From: Streptoverticillium olivoreticuli subsp. olivoreticuli
GTDB lineage: Bacteria > Actinomycetota > Actinomycetes > Streptomycetales > Streptomycetaceae
Assembly (NCBI RefSeq): GCF_003391135.1
Contig: NZ_CP031455.1
Location: forward strand, 3,751,001-3,815,000
Direction: 5' to 3'
Length of the DNA stretch: 64,000 nt
Shown here: one piece after another, positions 24,348-32,483 of the stretch
Numbering within the stretch: position 1 is the first letter of the stretch
How the letters are laid out: each line of letters begins with the position of its first letter
Program-made: the position numbers and the translations under genes
Notes under the pieces: model-generated
Told to the model about the DNA's origin: nothing
What the model saw: the letters and a program-made list of their open reading frames with translations, nothing else
Databases searched by the model: none

Positions 24348-25607
24348 TCAGTCCACGACCTCGACCCAGAAGGGGTCACGGTCCAGTACACGCTCGCGCA
24401 TGTACAACTGGGACTGCAAGCCGCCCTGGGCGCGGTTGTCGCCATCGTTGATCATGCAGACGCTCACGCCGACCGGGCCGGTCTGCTGAGGAAGATCGAA
24501 CGAGCAATCATCGAAGGTCCGGCGCTCACCACCTGAGCTGAGACCCTGAAGGGTACTGGCCAGCGGGTATTCGTCGCAGCTCTTTCCCTCAAGGCTCGGG
24601 GCGTCCCCGCATGCCTTGTTCCGGTTCTCGTCGATGATCGTCTCATTGGTCGTGCGTCGCAGCGGCGCCTGGAACGTCGCTCCAGGGAGACCCGATGCCT
24701 GGGCGCGGGCCACGTGGGAGGCGAGCGTGGGGTTCCTGCTCTTGCTGTACTGCACGGCCGAGGGGTACCACGGCACAACACACCCGACCTTGGGTTTGCC
24801 AGGGGTGGCATTGTCGCAGCGAATGTCGTTCATGCTGAGGGACGTGACGGTCGGGTTGTACTCACCGTTGGTGAAGGTCAGATCCCACTTTGTGGTGCAG
24901 TTTCCGATCGCGCCCGGTGCCGTGGCGGTCGTGGTGAACAGCGAATCGCCCTGAACCCAGGAATTGATCGGCGCGATCGGCTTCGACGGGAACGAGGGCT
25001 TGCCGTTGTTGCAGGCGCCGGTGCCGGTTGTGGTTCCGCTTAGCTTGGCCTTGAGCGCGTCTCCCCAGCCCTTGTAGGCGGACACCTCGATCTGATGCAC
25101 CCAGGAATCCAGGCTGGTGTCCGAGTAGCTGTAGTTGATGATGTTCAGGTTGGCTTCGCCAGTGACCGTCGTTTTCCCGTTGACCGTCCTGGACGTCGTG
25201 TAAGTACCGCCGCTGAGCGAACAGACCTGGGTCCGTATAGCATGGGGTGTTCCGTCGGCTGCGTCCAGGCACCAGCTAGGGAGCTGCACGATGTCCTGCA
25301 CAGAGTGAGGACTGTTGCCCTTGACGGCAGTAGCGTGCGGTTCGGTCAACTCCAGGCACGCCGCCGACTTGCCCTCGGCCGGCGGCGTGCAATGCGCCGC
25401 CAATCCTGCCCGCTTGCCACTCCCCGGTTTCGGCGCGACCTGGTTCGAGCCTTCGGTCACTTGCGGAACAACCGGCCTGACCAGTTCCTTCGATGTCGTT
25501 CCGGTGTATGGGCTAGCGCTTGCAGGCGCGCCCAGCACGCTTGCGCCAAGCAGTCCGGCTACCCCTAATGTGCCTAGCGTGTGGGTGATCCATCTTGCAC
25601 GCTGCAC
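24348..25607 (-). CDS. secreted NucA/NucB-type deoxyribonuclease
   Basis: A 419-residue exported protein. A Sec signal peptide (THTLGTLGVAGLLGASVLG, cleavage near APASA) is followed by a long Thr/Ser-rich region of about 270 residues with regularly spaced Cys. The C-terminal domain (about residues 300-419) matches the NucA/NucB DNase fold. Its signature CDEYPLAST is at 344-352, followed by QGLSSGG, then an N-x-x-QGG element (DNRAQGG) and the closing DRDPFWVEV. GTG at 25607 is chosen because AGGAGG lies 6 bp upstream and the signal peptide follows; TTG at 25622 is less likely. It may serve in DNA scavenging or antagonism. Part of a repeat-bounded, lower-GC islet. Confidence 0.8.
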   Translation of the reverse strand: MQRARWITHTLGTLGVAGLLGASVLGAPASASPYTGTTSKELVRPVVPQVTEGSNQVAPKPGSGKRAGLAAHCTPPAEGKSAACLELTEPHATAVKGNSPHSVQDIVQLPSWCLDAADGTPHAIRTQVCSLSGGTYTTSRTVNGKTTVTGEANLNIINYSYSDTSLDSWVHQIEVSAYKGWGDALKAKLSGTTTGTGACNNGKPSFPSKPIAPINSWVQGDSLFTTTATAPGAIGNCTTKWDLTFTNGEYNPTVTSLSMNDIRCDNATPGKPKVGCVVPWYPSAVQYSKSRNPTLASHVARAQASGLPGATFQAPLRRTTNETIIDENRNKACGDAPSLEGKSCDEYPLASTLQGLSSGGERRTFDDCSFDLPQQTGPVGVSVCMINDGDNRAQGGLQSQLYMRERVLDRDPFWVEVVD

Positions 25608-25856
25608 ACTCAACCTCCTCAACTATTCGCCCTGGTAGGGGCATTGATGGTTCAAGCGCAAAACACACCAGGTTGACACGAGGGGTAAAAGTAAGCACCC
25701 GCCGAACGCTTGGCTGGATTCATGTTGCATGCCTGGAGGTGACGGCCGGCCCGGTGAGAGACGTCAGCCCAGACCAACGTCGGTGCTACGCGCCCTGCCG
25801 CGGGTAATGCAGCATGCTTTCGCTACCGCGATATCGCGCCTCAAGCGCCCTCCGGA

Positions 25857-26022
25857 ATGCCCGGAGAGTGGCGTGCCCCGAGGAAATATCCGCTGGAGTT
25901 GCGTGAGCGTGCGGTCCGGATGTACCGCGCTGCCGAGCCGAAGCCCGTCATCCGCCGTATGGCCGAGGAGCTCGGCGCCCATCACGAGGCCCTGCACAGC
26001 TGGATCCGCCAGGCTTCGACGG
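25857..26022 (+). pseudogene. IS3-type transposase OrfA remnant
   Basis: The first 55 codons read as an IS3-family OrfA helix-turn-helix start (RKYPLELRERAVRMYRAAEP, then MAEELGAHHEALHSWIRQA). The homology then stops and the frame continues through unrelated sequence. OrfA would normally run about 90-100 residues and be followed by OrfB, which is absent. Confidence 0.75.
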
Positions 26023-26390
26023 ATGTCAGACCATCTCCACCCCAAAAGACCCGACGGCACCGACACCCTCGACCCCGGCATCGTCGCCGAGACCCTCACA
26101 GCGGTACGAGCGGCCGTGAGGGGGATCCCCATCGGGTACTGGCCGAAATTACCGACACCGACCCGCACACCGCCCCGGCAACGGCCCGAGAACTGCTCGA
26201 CCAGCTCATCCCTCATGTCACCGCCCCGATCCTGTTGCACGGCGAAGACAGCGGAGCCTGGCCCGTCCTGAACACAGCTGTACAACGCGGGCTTCCCACC
26301 CGCATCGGCCTCGAAGACGTCCTCCACGCCCCTGACGGAACCCCCACCCATGACAACGTCACCCTCGTACGCTTCGCTCGCTTGGCAAGA
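26023..26390 (+). pseudogene. BKACE-family (DUF849) gene remnant, frameshifted and internally deleted
   Basis: Two pieces of a beta-keto acid cleavage enzyme can be read in different frames. Around 26029-26145 is HLHPKRPDGTDTLDPGIVAE, with the metal-binding HLH, the family's DGTxTLDP and VRGIPIGYW. From 26139 the +1-shifted frame gives LAEITDTDPHTAPATA and ILLHGEDSGAWPVL, RIGLEDVLHAPDG and the DNVTLV end. About 60-80 residues between the pieces are missing. It directly abuts the transposase remnant, so an insertion sequence probably destroyed the gene. Confidence 0.7.
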
Positions 26391-26457
26391 CCCGGTTCAC
26401 CCGGCCGCCTCGGCTAGCCTCCCGCTTTCACGGGGCGGGTAGGCCGGGTGCTGGCGG

Positions 26458-26502
26458 CGCCCCCTCATATCCCGCATAAAAGCCCACACCCTCACCCGCT
26501 GA
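26458..26502. repeat. 45-bp repeat, copy C (right boundary of islet)
   Basis: Identical to 23447-23491, but here not preceded by DUF397 coding sequence; the match begins and ends abruptly. Confidence 0.95.
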
Positions 26503-26576
26503 AGCCCAGAAAGCGGATAATTGGGAGCACCACGCCACCGCGGCGGCGGTGGCGACCCGGGTGACGGGACGGGCAC

Positions 26577-27716
26577 ATGGGCGGCTCTCTACCACTGGGC
26601 AAGATCTTCGGCGTACCGCTGCGGATTCACTGGAGCGCGCCCGTACTGATCGTCTTCCTCGGCATGGGGCTCGCCGGCGGGACGCTGCCCGCGTGGGTTC
26701 CGGGGCGGTCCTCGGGCGTGTACGACGCGGCCGGGCTGGCCGGTGCCGTGCTGCTGACGGTGAGCTTGCTGCTGCACGAGTCGGCGCACGCGGTGATCGC
26801 CCGCCGGGCCGGGATCCAGGTCGAGGACATCACGGTCTGGGGCCTGGGCGGGGTCACCCGGCTGGGGCGCGCGGCCACGCCCCGCGTACAGCTCGCCGTG
26901 TCGGCGGCCGGGCCGCTGACCAGCCTGTTCCTGGGCGGAATCGTGCTGGCCGCGGGCTACGGCGCCGGGCACGCCCTGCACTGGGCGCTGACCTCGGCCG
27001 TCCTCGTCTGGGCGGGGTGGGCCAATCTGCTGCTGGGGGCGTTCAACCTGCTCCCGGCGACGCCTTTGGACGGCGGGCGGATCCTGCAGGCGGCGCTGTG
27101 GTGGCGCGGCGGTGACCGGGCACGGGCGCAGCGCGTGGCGGGGCGCTGCGGCCAGGCCGCGGGGTTCCTGCTGGTCGTGGGCGGCTGGTTCGAGGTGGTG
27201 CACGGGACGGGCGCGGGGCTGTGGCTGATGCTCGTCGGCGGCTTCGTGACCATCTCGGCCGGGGCGGAGATCCGGCAGGCCGTGCTCGTGGCCGCGCTGG
27301 AGGGCGTACGGGTCGGCGATGTCATGACGCCGGAGCCGCTCGCCGGACCCGACTGGCACACCGTGGACCAGTTCCTCACGGAGGTCATGGCGCGCACGGA
27401 CCGCCGTGCGGTCCCGCTGTTCGACTTCGAGGGCCGTCCGAGCGGCCTCGCCGAGCGGTTGCGGCTCTCGATGGTCCCGGCGTCGCAGCGGGGCGAGGTG
27501 CGCGTCCGTGACGTGGCCGTTCCGCTCGGGCAGTGCACCGTGGCGACATCGCAGGACGACCTGGTCGGGGTGCTGGAGCGGGCGACCCCGTCGGCGCGGC
27601 TGGCGATCCTCGTCGTGGACGGCGGGCGGCTGGTCGGAACCGTCACCGGCGAGGACATCGCACGCGCCGCCCGCCGCCGGACACCCGATCCGGGCGGCCC
27701 CCTGCGGCTGGGATGA
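26577..27716 (+). CDS. site-2 protease-type membrane zinc metalloprotease with CBS domains
   Basis: A 379-residue intramembrane protease of peptidase family M50 (SpoIVFB/Rip3-like). Six or so hydrophobic segments surround the zinc motif HESAH at about residues 65-69 (HExxH) and the second metal motif NLLPATPLDGGR at about 154-165. The C-terminal third carries two CBS-like repeats (VGDVMTPEPLAGPD, then VRDVAVPLGQCTVA and LVGTVTGEDIARAA), which probably sense nucleotides and gate activity. ATG at 26577 is used; only a weak purine run precedes it. Substrates, typically membrane-bound anti-sigma factors or regulators, are unknown. A universal stress protein gene follows. Confidence 0.9.
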   Translation: MGGSLPLGKIFGVPLRIHWSAPVLIVFLGMGLAGGTLPAWVPGRSSGVYDAAGLAGAVLLTVSLLLHESAHAVIARRAGIQVEDITVWGLGGVTRLGRAATPRVQLAVSAAGPLTSLFLGGIVLAAGYGAGHALHWALTSAVLVWAGWANLLLGAFNLLPATPLDGGRILQAALWWRGGDRARAQRVAGRCGQAAGFLLVVGGWFEVVHGTGAGLWLMLVGGFVTISAGAEIRQAVLVAALEGVRVGDVMTPEPLAGPDWHTVDQFLTEVMARTDRRAVPLFDFEGRPSGLAERLRLSMVPASQRGEVRVRDVAVPLGQCTVATSQDDLVGVLERATPSARLAILVVDGGRLVGTVTGEDIARAARRRTPDPGGPLRLG

Positions 27717-27804
27717 CCCGTTCGCCGCCGAGGGCGCGACCGGTCCCGGGATCGCGCCTAGGCTGCCACTGCCAGGTCCATCAGCGCGAGGGACAGGTGA
27801 CGAG

Positions 27805-28245
27805 ATGGTCGGTGAGCCCGCGGAGGCGTGCCGGATCGTGGTGGGCGTGGACGCCTCGCCGTCGTCGAGGCGGGCCCTCGGCTGGGCGGTCCGCCAGGCC
27901 CGGCTCACGGGAGCCGTCGTCGAGGCCGTGCTGTGCTGGGCCCATCCGGCGGTGTACGGATGGGCCATGACGAAGGCGGACCCCATGCTCGACCACGCCG
28001 CCGAGAAAGCACTGGCCCAGGCGGTCGCGGAGGTCTCGGGCGACGGGCCGACGCCGGAGATCCGGCAGAGCGTGCTGCCCGGCAACGCCGCCGAGGTGCT
28101 GCTGGAACGGGCGCGCGGCGCCGAGCTGTTGGTCGTCGGCAACCGCGGCCACGGCGGATTCGCCGGCGCGCTGCTGGGCTCGGTGAGTCAGCACTGCGTG
28201 CAGCACGCGCCGTGCACGGTGGTCGTGGTGCGCGAGACCGGGTGA
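27805..28245 (+). CDS. universal stress protein (UspA family)
   Basis: A 146-residue single-domain Usp. The N-terminal strand IVVGVDASPSSRRALGWAV and the C-terminal ATP-binding signature GNRGHGGFAGALLGSVS (G-2x-G-9x-G-S) show an ATP-binding type of Usp. ATG at 27805 was chosen over upstream in-frame codons because the family starts a few residues before IVVGVD. Located 88 bp after the CBS-protease gene, so the two may be co-expressed under energy or redox stress. Confidence 0.9.
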   Translation: MVGEPAEACRIVVGVDASPSSRRALGWAVRQARLTGAVVEAVLCWAHPAVYGWAMTKADPMLDHAAEKALAQAVAEVSGDGPTPEIRQSVLPGNAAEVLLERARGAELLVVGNRGHGGFAGALLGSVSQHCVQHAPCTVVVVRETG

Positions 28246-28279
28246 GCGACGGACTCCGACGGACTCCCCGGCCCGGTCC

Positions 28280-28828
28280 TCACCCGAGGCCGAGCTTCGA
28301 CAGAGCCGTGGTCCAGTCCGTGGCGATCGCGCTGCGCGCCGCGTCGAGTGTGACCTCGCCGCCGCAGACCGCGGTCTTGAGCCGGTTCTCCACCGAGTCC
28401 TTGCTCTGGGCCGGCTCGTTGCCGTAACGCGGCTCGGGCCAGAGGTTCTTGGGGTCCCTGGGGGCACCGCCGAGTTCGAGCGGAACCAGGTGGTCCTCCT
28501 CGTAGTCCGCGGTGTCGGTGTCGCTGTAGCCGTACTCGCCGATCTGACGGATCTTCAGCGGCGTGGTGTACGAGACGGGCGGCCGCACGGTCTTCGTCCA
28601 GCCCGACACGCATATCGTCGAGCCGATCGTCGCCTGCGTGACGGCGGGGTTGTAGGCGCCGGGCTGACAGGTGGGGTCGGGCAGCGGCAGCCGGGACAGG
28701 CTGCACGAGGTCCCGGCGGGGTGTGCGGCGGCGTGCGGGGCGGCGTGCGCGGTGCCGGTGGTGAGGAGTCCGGTGGCGCCGAGCGCCAGGGACGCCGCGG
28801 CGGCAGCGAGTCGGTACGAAGGTCGCAT
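28280..28828 (-). CDS. secreted HNH-like endonuclease-fold protein
   Basis: A 182-residue protein with an N-terminal signal peptide (RLAAAAASLALGATGLLTTG, cleavage after AHA) and a mature domain containing DHLVPLELGGAPRDPKNLWP, the DH-x2-PL-LGG and NLWPEP pattern of Streptomyces secreted HNH-fold proteins. Two Cys (TSCSLS and PTCQPG) near the mature N-terminus and ICVSG and AVCGG later may form disulfides. ATG at 28828 has a GGAG purine box upstream. Probably an extracellular nuclease, but catalysis is inferred from the fold motif only. Confidence 0.8.
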   Translation of the reverse strand: MRPSYRLAAAAASLALGATGLLTTGTAHAAPHAAAHPAGTSCSLSRLPLPDPTCQPGAYNPAVTQATIGSTICVSGWTKTVRPPVSYTTPLKIRQIGEYGYSDTDTADYEEDHLVPLELGGAPRDPKNLWPEPRYGNEPAQSKDSVENRLKTAVCGGEVTLDAARSAIATDWTTALSKLGLG

Positions 28829-29094
28829 GGGGGGCTCCACGTTCTGGCCCGGCCGATCCGGGCTGTAGTGGGCATGACACCACCACGTCCATCTATGCGG
28901 GTAGAGCCGCGAGGTGAACATGTGGTGACCAGCGCTTTTTCTTACCCGCTCATGGGAGCGGCTTGCCCAAGCACAGGAAAACTCTTGGGAGTTGCGAACC
29001 TATTCCACCCAGGTGATCGCAAGGGCGGACAAAAGGTGTTGGCCGTCGATCCACGAGCCGGAATAATTCGCGTGTCCAAAGGGGGGGAGGAAGT

Positions 29095-30150
29095 ATGGCC
29101 GTGTTCGCGTGCGTGCGGTGCGACGCCGTGCTGACCGCCCCCGTGTCGCAGGTCGCGCTTCCCGACCACGCCCACCAGACCTGGGGAAACGGGGTACTGC
29201 TCCCCGTCCTCATGGATGCGGGGACGTACGCCGTCGACCCGGAGCCCTCCGGGCAGCCATGGCGGCTGTGGAGTGAGATCGGGGCGGACGAAGCGGCGGC
29301 CCGCGGCGTGTACGCGCCGGTTTACTCCCTGTCCTTCGGGGCGCCGGGGGCGATCGTCATCGCGCCGGGTGACGCCCACGGCACCGTCCTGATTCCCGAG
29401 CAATGCGCCGGCTACTGCTGTGGGTTGGATGGGAGGGACGGCCCGAACCTGGCGTGCGCGCGATGCGGGCAGGCGGTGGCGACCCGCGTCGACGACTGCT
29501 CCCTCTGGCAAGCGGTGTGGCTCGCCCCGCAAGCCGTACGCCGCCTCCCCGCCGACGACTCCACTCACCGGACGGCCGACTGGGAGGCGCTGGCACAGGA
29601 GCGCCGGCGCACGCCGCCCATCGAGCCTTCCGGGAGATGGAGCATGCGGTGGGAGGCGGCCGTCGGGGCGGCGCTGGCCCACCTGCTGGCCGTCTCGGCG
29701 GGCACACCCGTGGCCGTCCCCGACGGCCTCGTCGCGGACATCTTCGGCCGCGCGCTCGACGCGCTGCTCCCGCCGGGGCCGTCGGCGAAGCGAGTGGCCC
29801 TGGCCGGACCGGGACTGGCCACCCCCGCCTCTGACATCGCCCTGGTTCCGAGACATCCGCAGACGGGCGAGGCGTGGCGACCGTCCGGCACCGCGGACAT
29901 CGTGCCGCTGGCCACCGACGTATGGATGCATCTGGCTTTCCCCCACGAAGGATTGCCGCTCCCCGCGACAGGACGAATGCCCGACGGCGTCCTCCGCGAC
30001 GATCCACTGCCGCTCCATCCATGGAGGCTGTTCCAGCCCGACTCCGAGGTCTTCCTCGACACGCTGGCACGACTGCCCGCCGTCCGGGAGCCGTGGCTGC
30101 GCGCGATCTACGACCGGGTGAGCAAGCGCCCGCGCCCTCGCCCGTTCTAG
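29095..30150 (+). CDS. hypothetical zinc-ribbon protein
   Basis: A 351-residue cytoplasmic protein. Two Cys clusters, FACVRCDAVL at residues 4-13 and CCGLDG plus CARCGQ around 108-125, look like zinc ribbons. The central and C-terminal parts show no recognised enzyme motif. ATG at 29095 follows a strong GGGGGGGAGGAAG. The 266-bp upstream region is comparatively AT-rich and contains no clear open gene; it probably holds the promoter. Seen as a conserved hypothetical in Streptomyces as far as I can recall, with no assigned role. Confidence 0.7.
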   Translation: MAVFACVRCDAVLTAPVSQVALPDHAHQTWGNGVLLPVLMDAGTYAVDPEPSGQPWRLWSEIGADEAAARGVYAPVYSLSFGAPGAIVIAPGDAHGTVLIPEQCAGYCCGLDGRDGPNLACARCGQAVATRVDDCSLWQAVWLAPQAVRRLPADDSTHRTADWEALAQERRRTPPIEPSGRWSMRWEAAVGAALAHLLAVSAGTPVAVPDGLVADIFGRALDALLPPGPSAKRVALAGPGLATPASDIALVPRHPQTGEAWRPSGTADIVPLATDVWMHLAFPHEGLPLPATGRMPDGVLRDDPLPLHPWRLFQPDSEVFLDTLARLPAVREPWLRAIYDRVSKRPRPRPF

Positions 30151-30329
30151 TTTCGACGCGGTCATGATGGGGCGGATCCCGCCCGGCGGACGTTCGGCAC
30201 AACCACCCATTGATCACCCTTCGAGATAACTGCCCCCGCCAATCGCCCCTTGGTCCACACCCCCCGCATCGATTGACTGTGCACAGGACGGAAACACCGC
30301 CCGGAATCGGTGAAGGAACGGGGCATCTC

Positions 30330-30743
30330 ATGAGCAGCGTCGAGCCCAAGGACGTCGTGCAGCGCTACTTCGAGGCGCTGGCGGCCGGGGAGTCGGATGT
30401 GGTCCGGGAGTCGTGGGCGGAGGACGGGAGTTGCTGGTACGCCGGCGACCTGCCGATCTCGGGGACCTGGCAGGGACGGGACCAGGTGATCGACGGGTTC
30501 CTGGCGACCGCGTTCGCCCACCTCGACCCGGAGCGGGAGATCGGCGTGCGGGTCACCAATGTCTTCGGCGAGGGCGAGCAGGTCTTCGTCGAGTGGGACT
30601 CCTGGGCGACCGGGAAAACCGGCAGGGCGTACGACCAGAAGAACAGCGCCGTCTTCGTCGTACGCGACGGGAAGATCGTCACCATGCGCGAGTACGCCGA
30701 CACCCAGCACTGGGAGCGGGCTCTGGTGGCGGACGCGCGCTGA
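30330..30743 (+). CDS. SnoaL-like/NTF2-fold protein
   Basis: A 137-residue protein of the NTF2-like superfamily (SnoaL-type, ketosteroid isomerase-like). Typical features are the N-terminal helix VVQRYFEALAAGE, WAEDGSCWYAG, and the C-terminal strand VVRDGKIVTMREYADT. These folds form a hydrophobic cavity for small molecules; many act as isomerases or cyclases, others only bind ligands. ATG at 30330 with a GAAGGAA upstream. No biosynthetic genes adjoin it, so function is open. Confidence 0.82.
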   Translation: MSSVEPKDVVQRYFEALAAGESDVVRESWAEDGSCWYAGDLPISGTWQGRDQVIDGFLATAFAHLDPEREIGVRVTNVFGEGEQVFVEWDSWATGKTGRAYDQKNSAVFVVRDGKIVTMREYADTQHWERALVADAR

Positions 30744-30756
30744 TACGGACCCCGGG

Positions 30757-30939
30757 TCACCCCGGAGACCGTTCCGTCAGAGCGATCAGCCGTTTGAAGA
30801 TGCCGATGTCGGACGCGCGCGGCGCCAGCGCGGTGATGTTGAAGCTCTCGCCGCACAGGGTGACGTTCTGCCTCTCGCCCCCGCCCTCGGCCGAGAGGAA
30901 GGGCGTGGCGATGGACGTCGTCCGGTTGGGCGGGGTCAC
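30757..30939 (-). pseudogene. possible small or decayed gene, start unclear
   Basis: The last 60 codons before a TGA at 30757 show Streptomyces-like third-position GC bias and a plausible protein (RQNVTLCGESFNITALAP and IFKRLIALTERSPG). The only in-frame start with bias is GTG at 30939, and it has no ribosome-binding site. A well-placed ATG at 31001 (MSRTAHRLAA) lies in another frame, suggesting a frameshift inside a signal peptide. Either a broken small secreted-protein gene or a gene with an unusual start. Confidence 0.35.
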
Positions 30940-31193
30940 CAGCGCCGCGGTGGCCGTGGGACAACCCGCCGGCGGCGAGGCGGTGCGCGGTACGGGACAT
31001 GAGTGTGGTTCCCCTCCTGCTGTGCACGCTCCGACGGAGTGTCGACGTCCTGAAAGATCATGGAACGCGACCGGAGGTTCCGCTGTTGCATGCCTGGCAC
31101 AAAGATCGGCCAACTGCCCCTGAGGTGAGTGTGGTTGGCGACCGTTTCACGGCCACGGGCCGTCGTCGGCGACGCGGTCGGTAGAGTCACCCG

Positions 31194-32375
31194 GTGACAG
31201 CTACCCCCCGGCCGCGCGCGACGGCCTCGACCCGCACCTGGCGGCCCGCCACAGAGATCGAGCGGGCCCTGCACGAGGCGGTCATGGACAACGACCGGAT
31301 CGGCTATCTGCGTGTCCTCGCGACAGCGGACCTCTTCCATTACGTCCCGAAGGAGCACAAGGACGGCGGAGGCAACGCGTACGTCCCCGCCGACGACAGC
31401 CAGGGAATCTGGTGTCTCGTCATGCGGACCGCGGGCGAACGGCTTCCCCGGCGCGCGCGGTTCGTCGTCGCACGGACCTCGCTGGCGCAGCTGGCGGAGA
31501 CCTGGCCCGGCCGTCGCTACTCCTTGCACGTGAACCCGGGCACGCCGGCCTTCATGCGCCTGACCACGGGCGCCCTGGACCGGCGCCGGTGGAGAAGGAT
31601 CGTACGGGAGAAGACCGCGAAGCTCCCCACCGACACCCGCCCCACCCGCCTGCTCACCACCACCGCGGGCCCGCGCACGGGGCCGCTCGCCCACGCGCTG
31701 GCCTGTGGGGCGCACCTGTCCGTCGCCAACGGCGTGCTGTGGAACGAAGTGGGCGACGTCTACGACGACTACGGCCGGGAAGTGAGCCTCCTGCGGGAGT
31801 CGTGGGGAACAGCCACCGCCCAGGACTGGCAGGAGCAGATGGACGCGCTGCTGGCCGGGCGCAACAGCCCGGTGGAACCCGAGTTCGCGCTCGACATCCG
31901 CCAGGAGCTCGCCCAGGCGAACACCGGCGCGGTCGACGCGGACCTCTGGCGTCGCGCCTGCGCCGCCGTACTCACCGACATGGAGGCTCCGGCCGAGGCG
32001 AACGCGGTGGTCCAGGAGCTGATCGGCCGCATCCTGCGCTACGAGTCCCGGTTCCGCGCCGACGATCTCCTGCCCCCGGACGGCTTCGTCCGCAGCGCCG
32101 TCGGCTACGACTACGGCCGCGCGGTCAGCTTCGCCCGCTGGGGTCTGAGCGCCCGCCTCTGCCCCGCCGAGGCGGCGGAGGCGTCGATCCTGCGCGCGGG
32201 AGAACTGTGCCGGAAGGCGTACGGGTCCTGGGAGGACTTCTCCGCGGGTTACGCGCTGGGACGCGTCCTCCGTTTCGACACCGAGGAATTCGGCCAGTGG
32301 TACACGAAGGTGCTCGAACCGCACCGTGTCCTGACGTCGGAGCCGGGGAGTCCTTGGCGGATGATTCGGTGGTGA
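31194..32375 (+). CDS. DUF1266-domain protein with SseB-like N-terminal region
   Basis: A 393-residue protein. The N-terminal half resembles SseB-type regions (YVPADDSQGIWCLVMRTAG, then VNPGTPAFMRLTTG). The C-terminal half is a DUF1266 domain with YDYGRAVSFARWGLSARLCP and the conserved WEDFSAGYALGR motif. GTG at 31194 is the start. In other bacteria DUF1266 proteins often lie near toxin or secretion loci; here an RHS toxin/immunity locus begins 100 bp downstream on the opposite strand. A 27-bp piece of its 5' end is repeated just after its stop codon. Confidence 0.8.
   Translation: MTATPRPRATASTRTWRPATEIERALHEAVMDNDRIGYLRVLATADLFHYVPKEHKDGGGNAYVPADDSQGIWCLVMRTAGERLPRRARFVVARTSLAQLAETWPGRRYSLHVNPGTPAFMRLTTGALDRRRWRRIVREKTAKLPTDTRPTRLLTTTAGPRTGPLAHALACGAHLSVANGVLWNEVGDVYDDYGREVSLLRESWGTATAQDWQEQMDALLAGRNSPVEPEFALDIRQELAQANTGAVDADLWRRACAAVLTDMEAPAEANAVVQELIGRILRYESRFRADDLLPPDGFVRSAVGYDYGRAVSFARWGLSARLCPAEAAEASILRAGELCRKAYGSWEDFSAGYALGRVLRFDTEEFGQWYTKVLEPHRVLTSEPGSPWRMIRW
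31209..31235. repeat. 27-bp direct repeat, copy 1 (5' end of DUF1266 gene)
   Basis: CGGCCGCGCGCGACGGCCTC followed by GACCCGC; encodes RPRATASTR at residues 6-14. Identical to 32399-32425. Confidence 0.85.
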
Positions 32376-32398
32376 ACGCCGTCGACGGCCGGGGCGTT

Positions 32399-32425
32399 CG
32401 GCCGCGCGCGACGGCCTCGACCCGC
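32399..32425. repeat. 27-bp direct repeat, copy 2 (downstream of DUF1266 gene)
   Basis: Exact copy of 31209-31235, 24 bp past the stop codon and between convergent genes. Confidence 0.85.
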
Positions 32426-32483
32426 GCCGCATCGCTCGGGGGCAGGCCCCCTGCCCGCCCCCCCGTTCAGGCCGAAGCCTCGG

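Larger units (their letters stand above)
23492..26457. mobile_element. repeat-bounded genomic islet (about 3 kb)
   Basis: The segment lies exactly between two identical 45-bp direct repeats that coincide with the 3' end of a DUF397 gene, the classic geometry of an integration into a gene 3' end. Its GC content is lower than its surroundings: hand counts give 55% at 25081-25140 and 60% at 24121-24180, against 70% at 27001-27060. It contains a truncated gene start, a secreted DNase, a putative partner protein, an IS3-type transposase remnant and a BKACE pseudogene. No integrase is present, so it is either a decayed element or a product of recombination. Confidence 0.6.

Noticed and set aside
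23447..26502. The islet as a complete integrative element.
   Set aside because: No integrase, excisionase or transfer gene lies between the repeats; it is reported only as a repeat-bounded islet.
28930..29094. Riboswitch upstream of the zinc-ribbon protein gene.
   Set aside because: No known aptamer consensus could be recognised by eye and there is no terminator-antiterminator pair.
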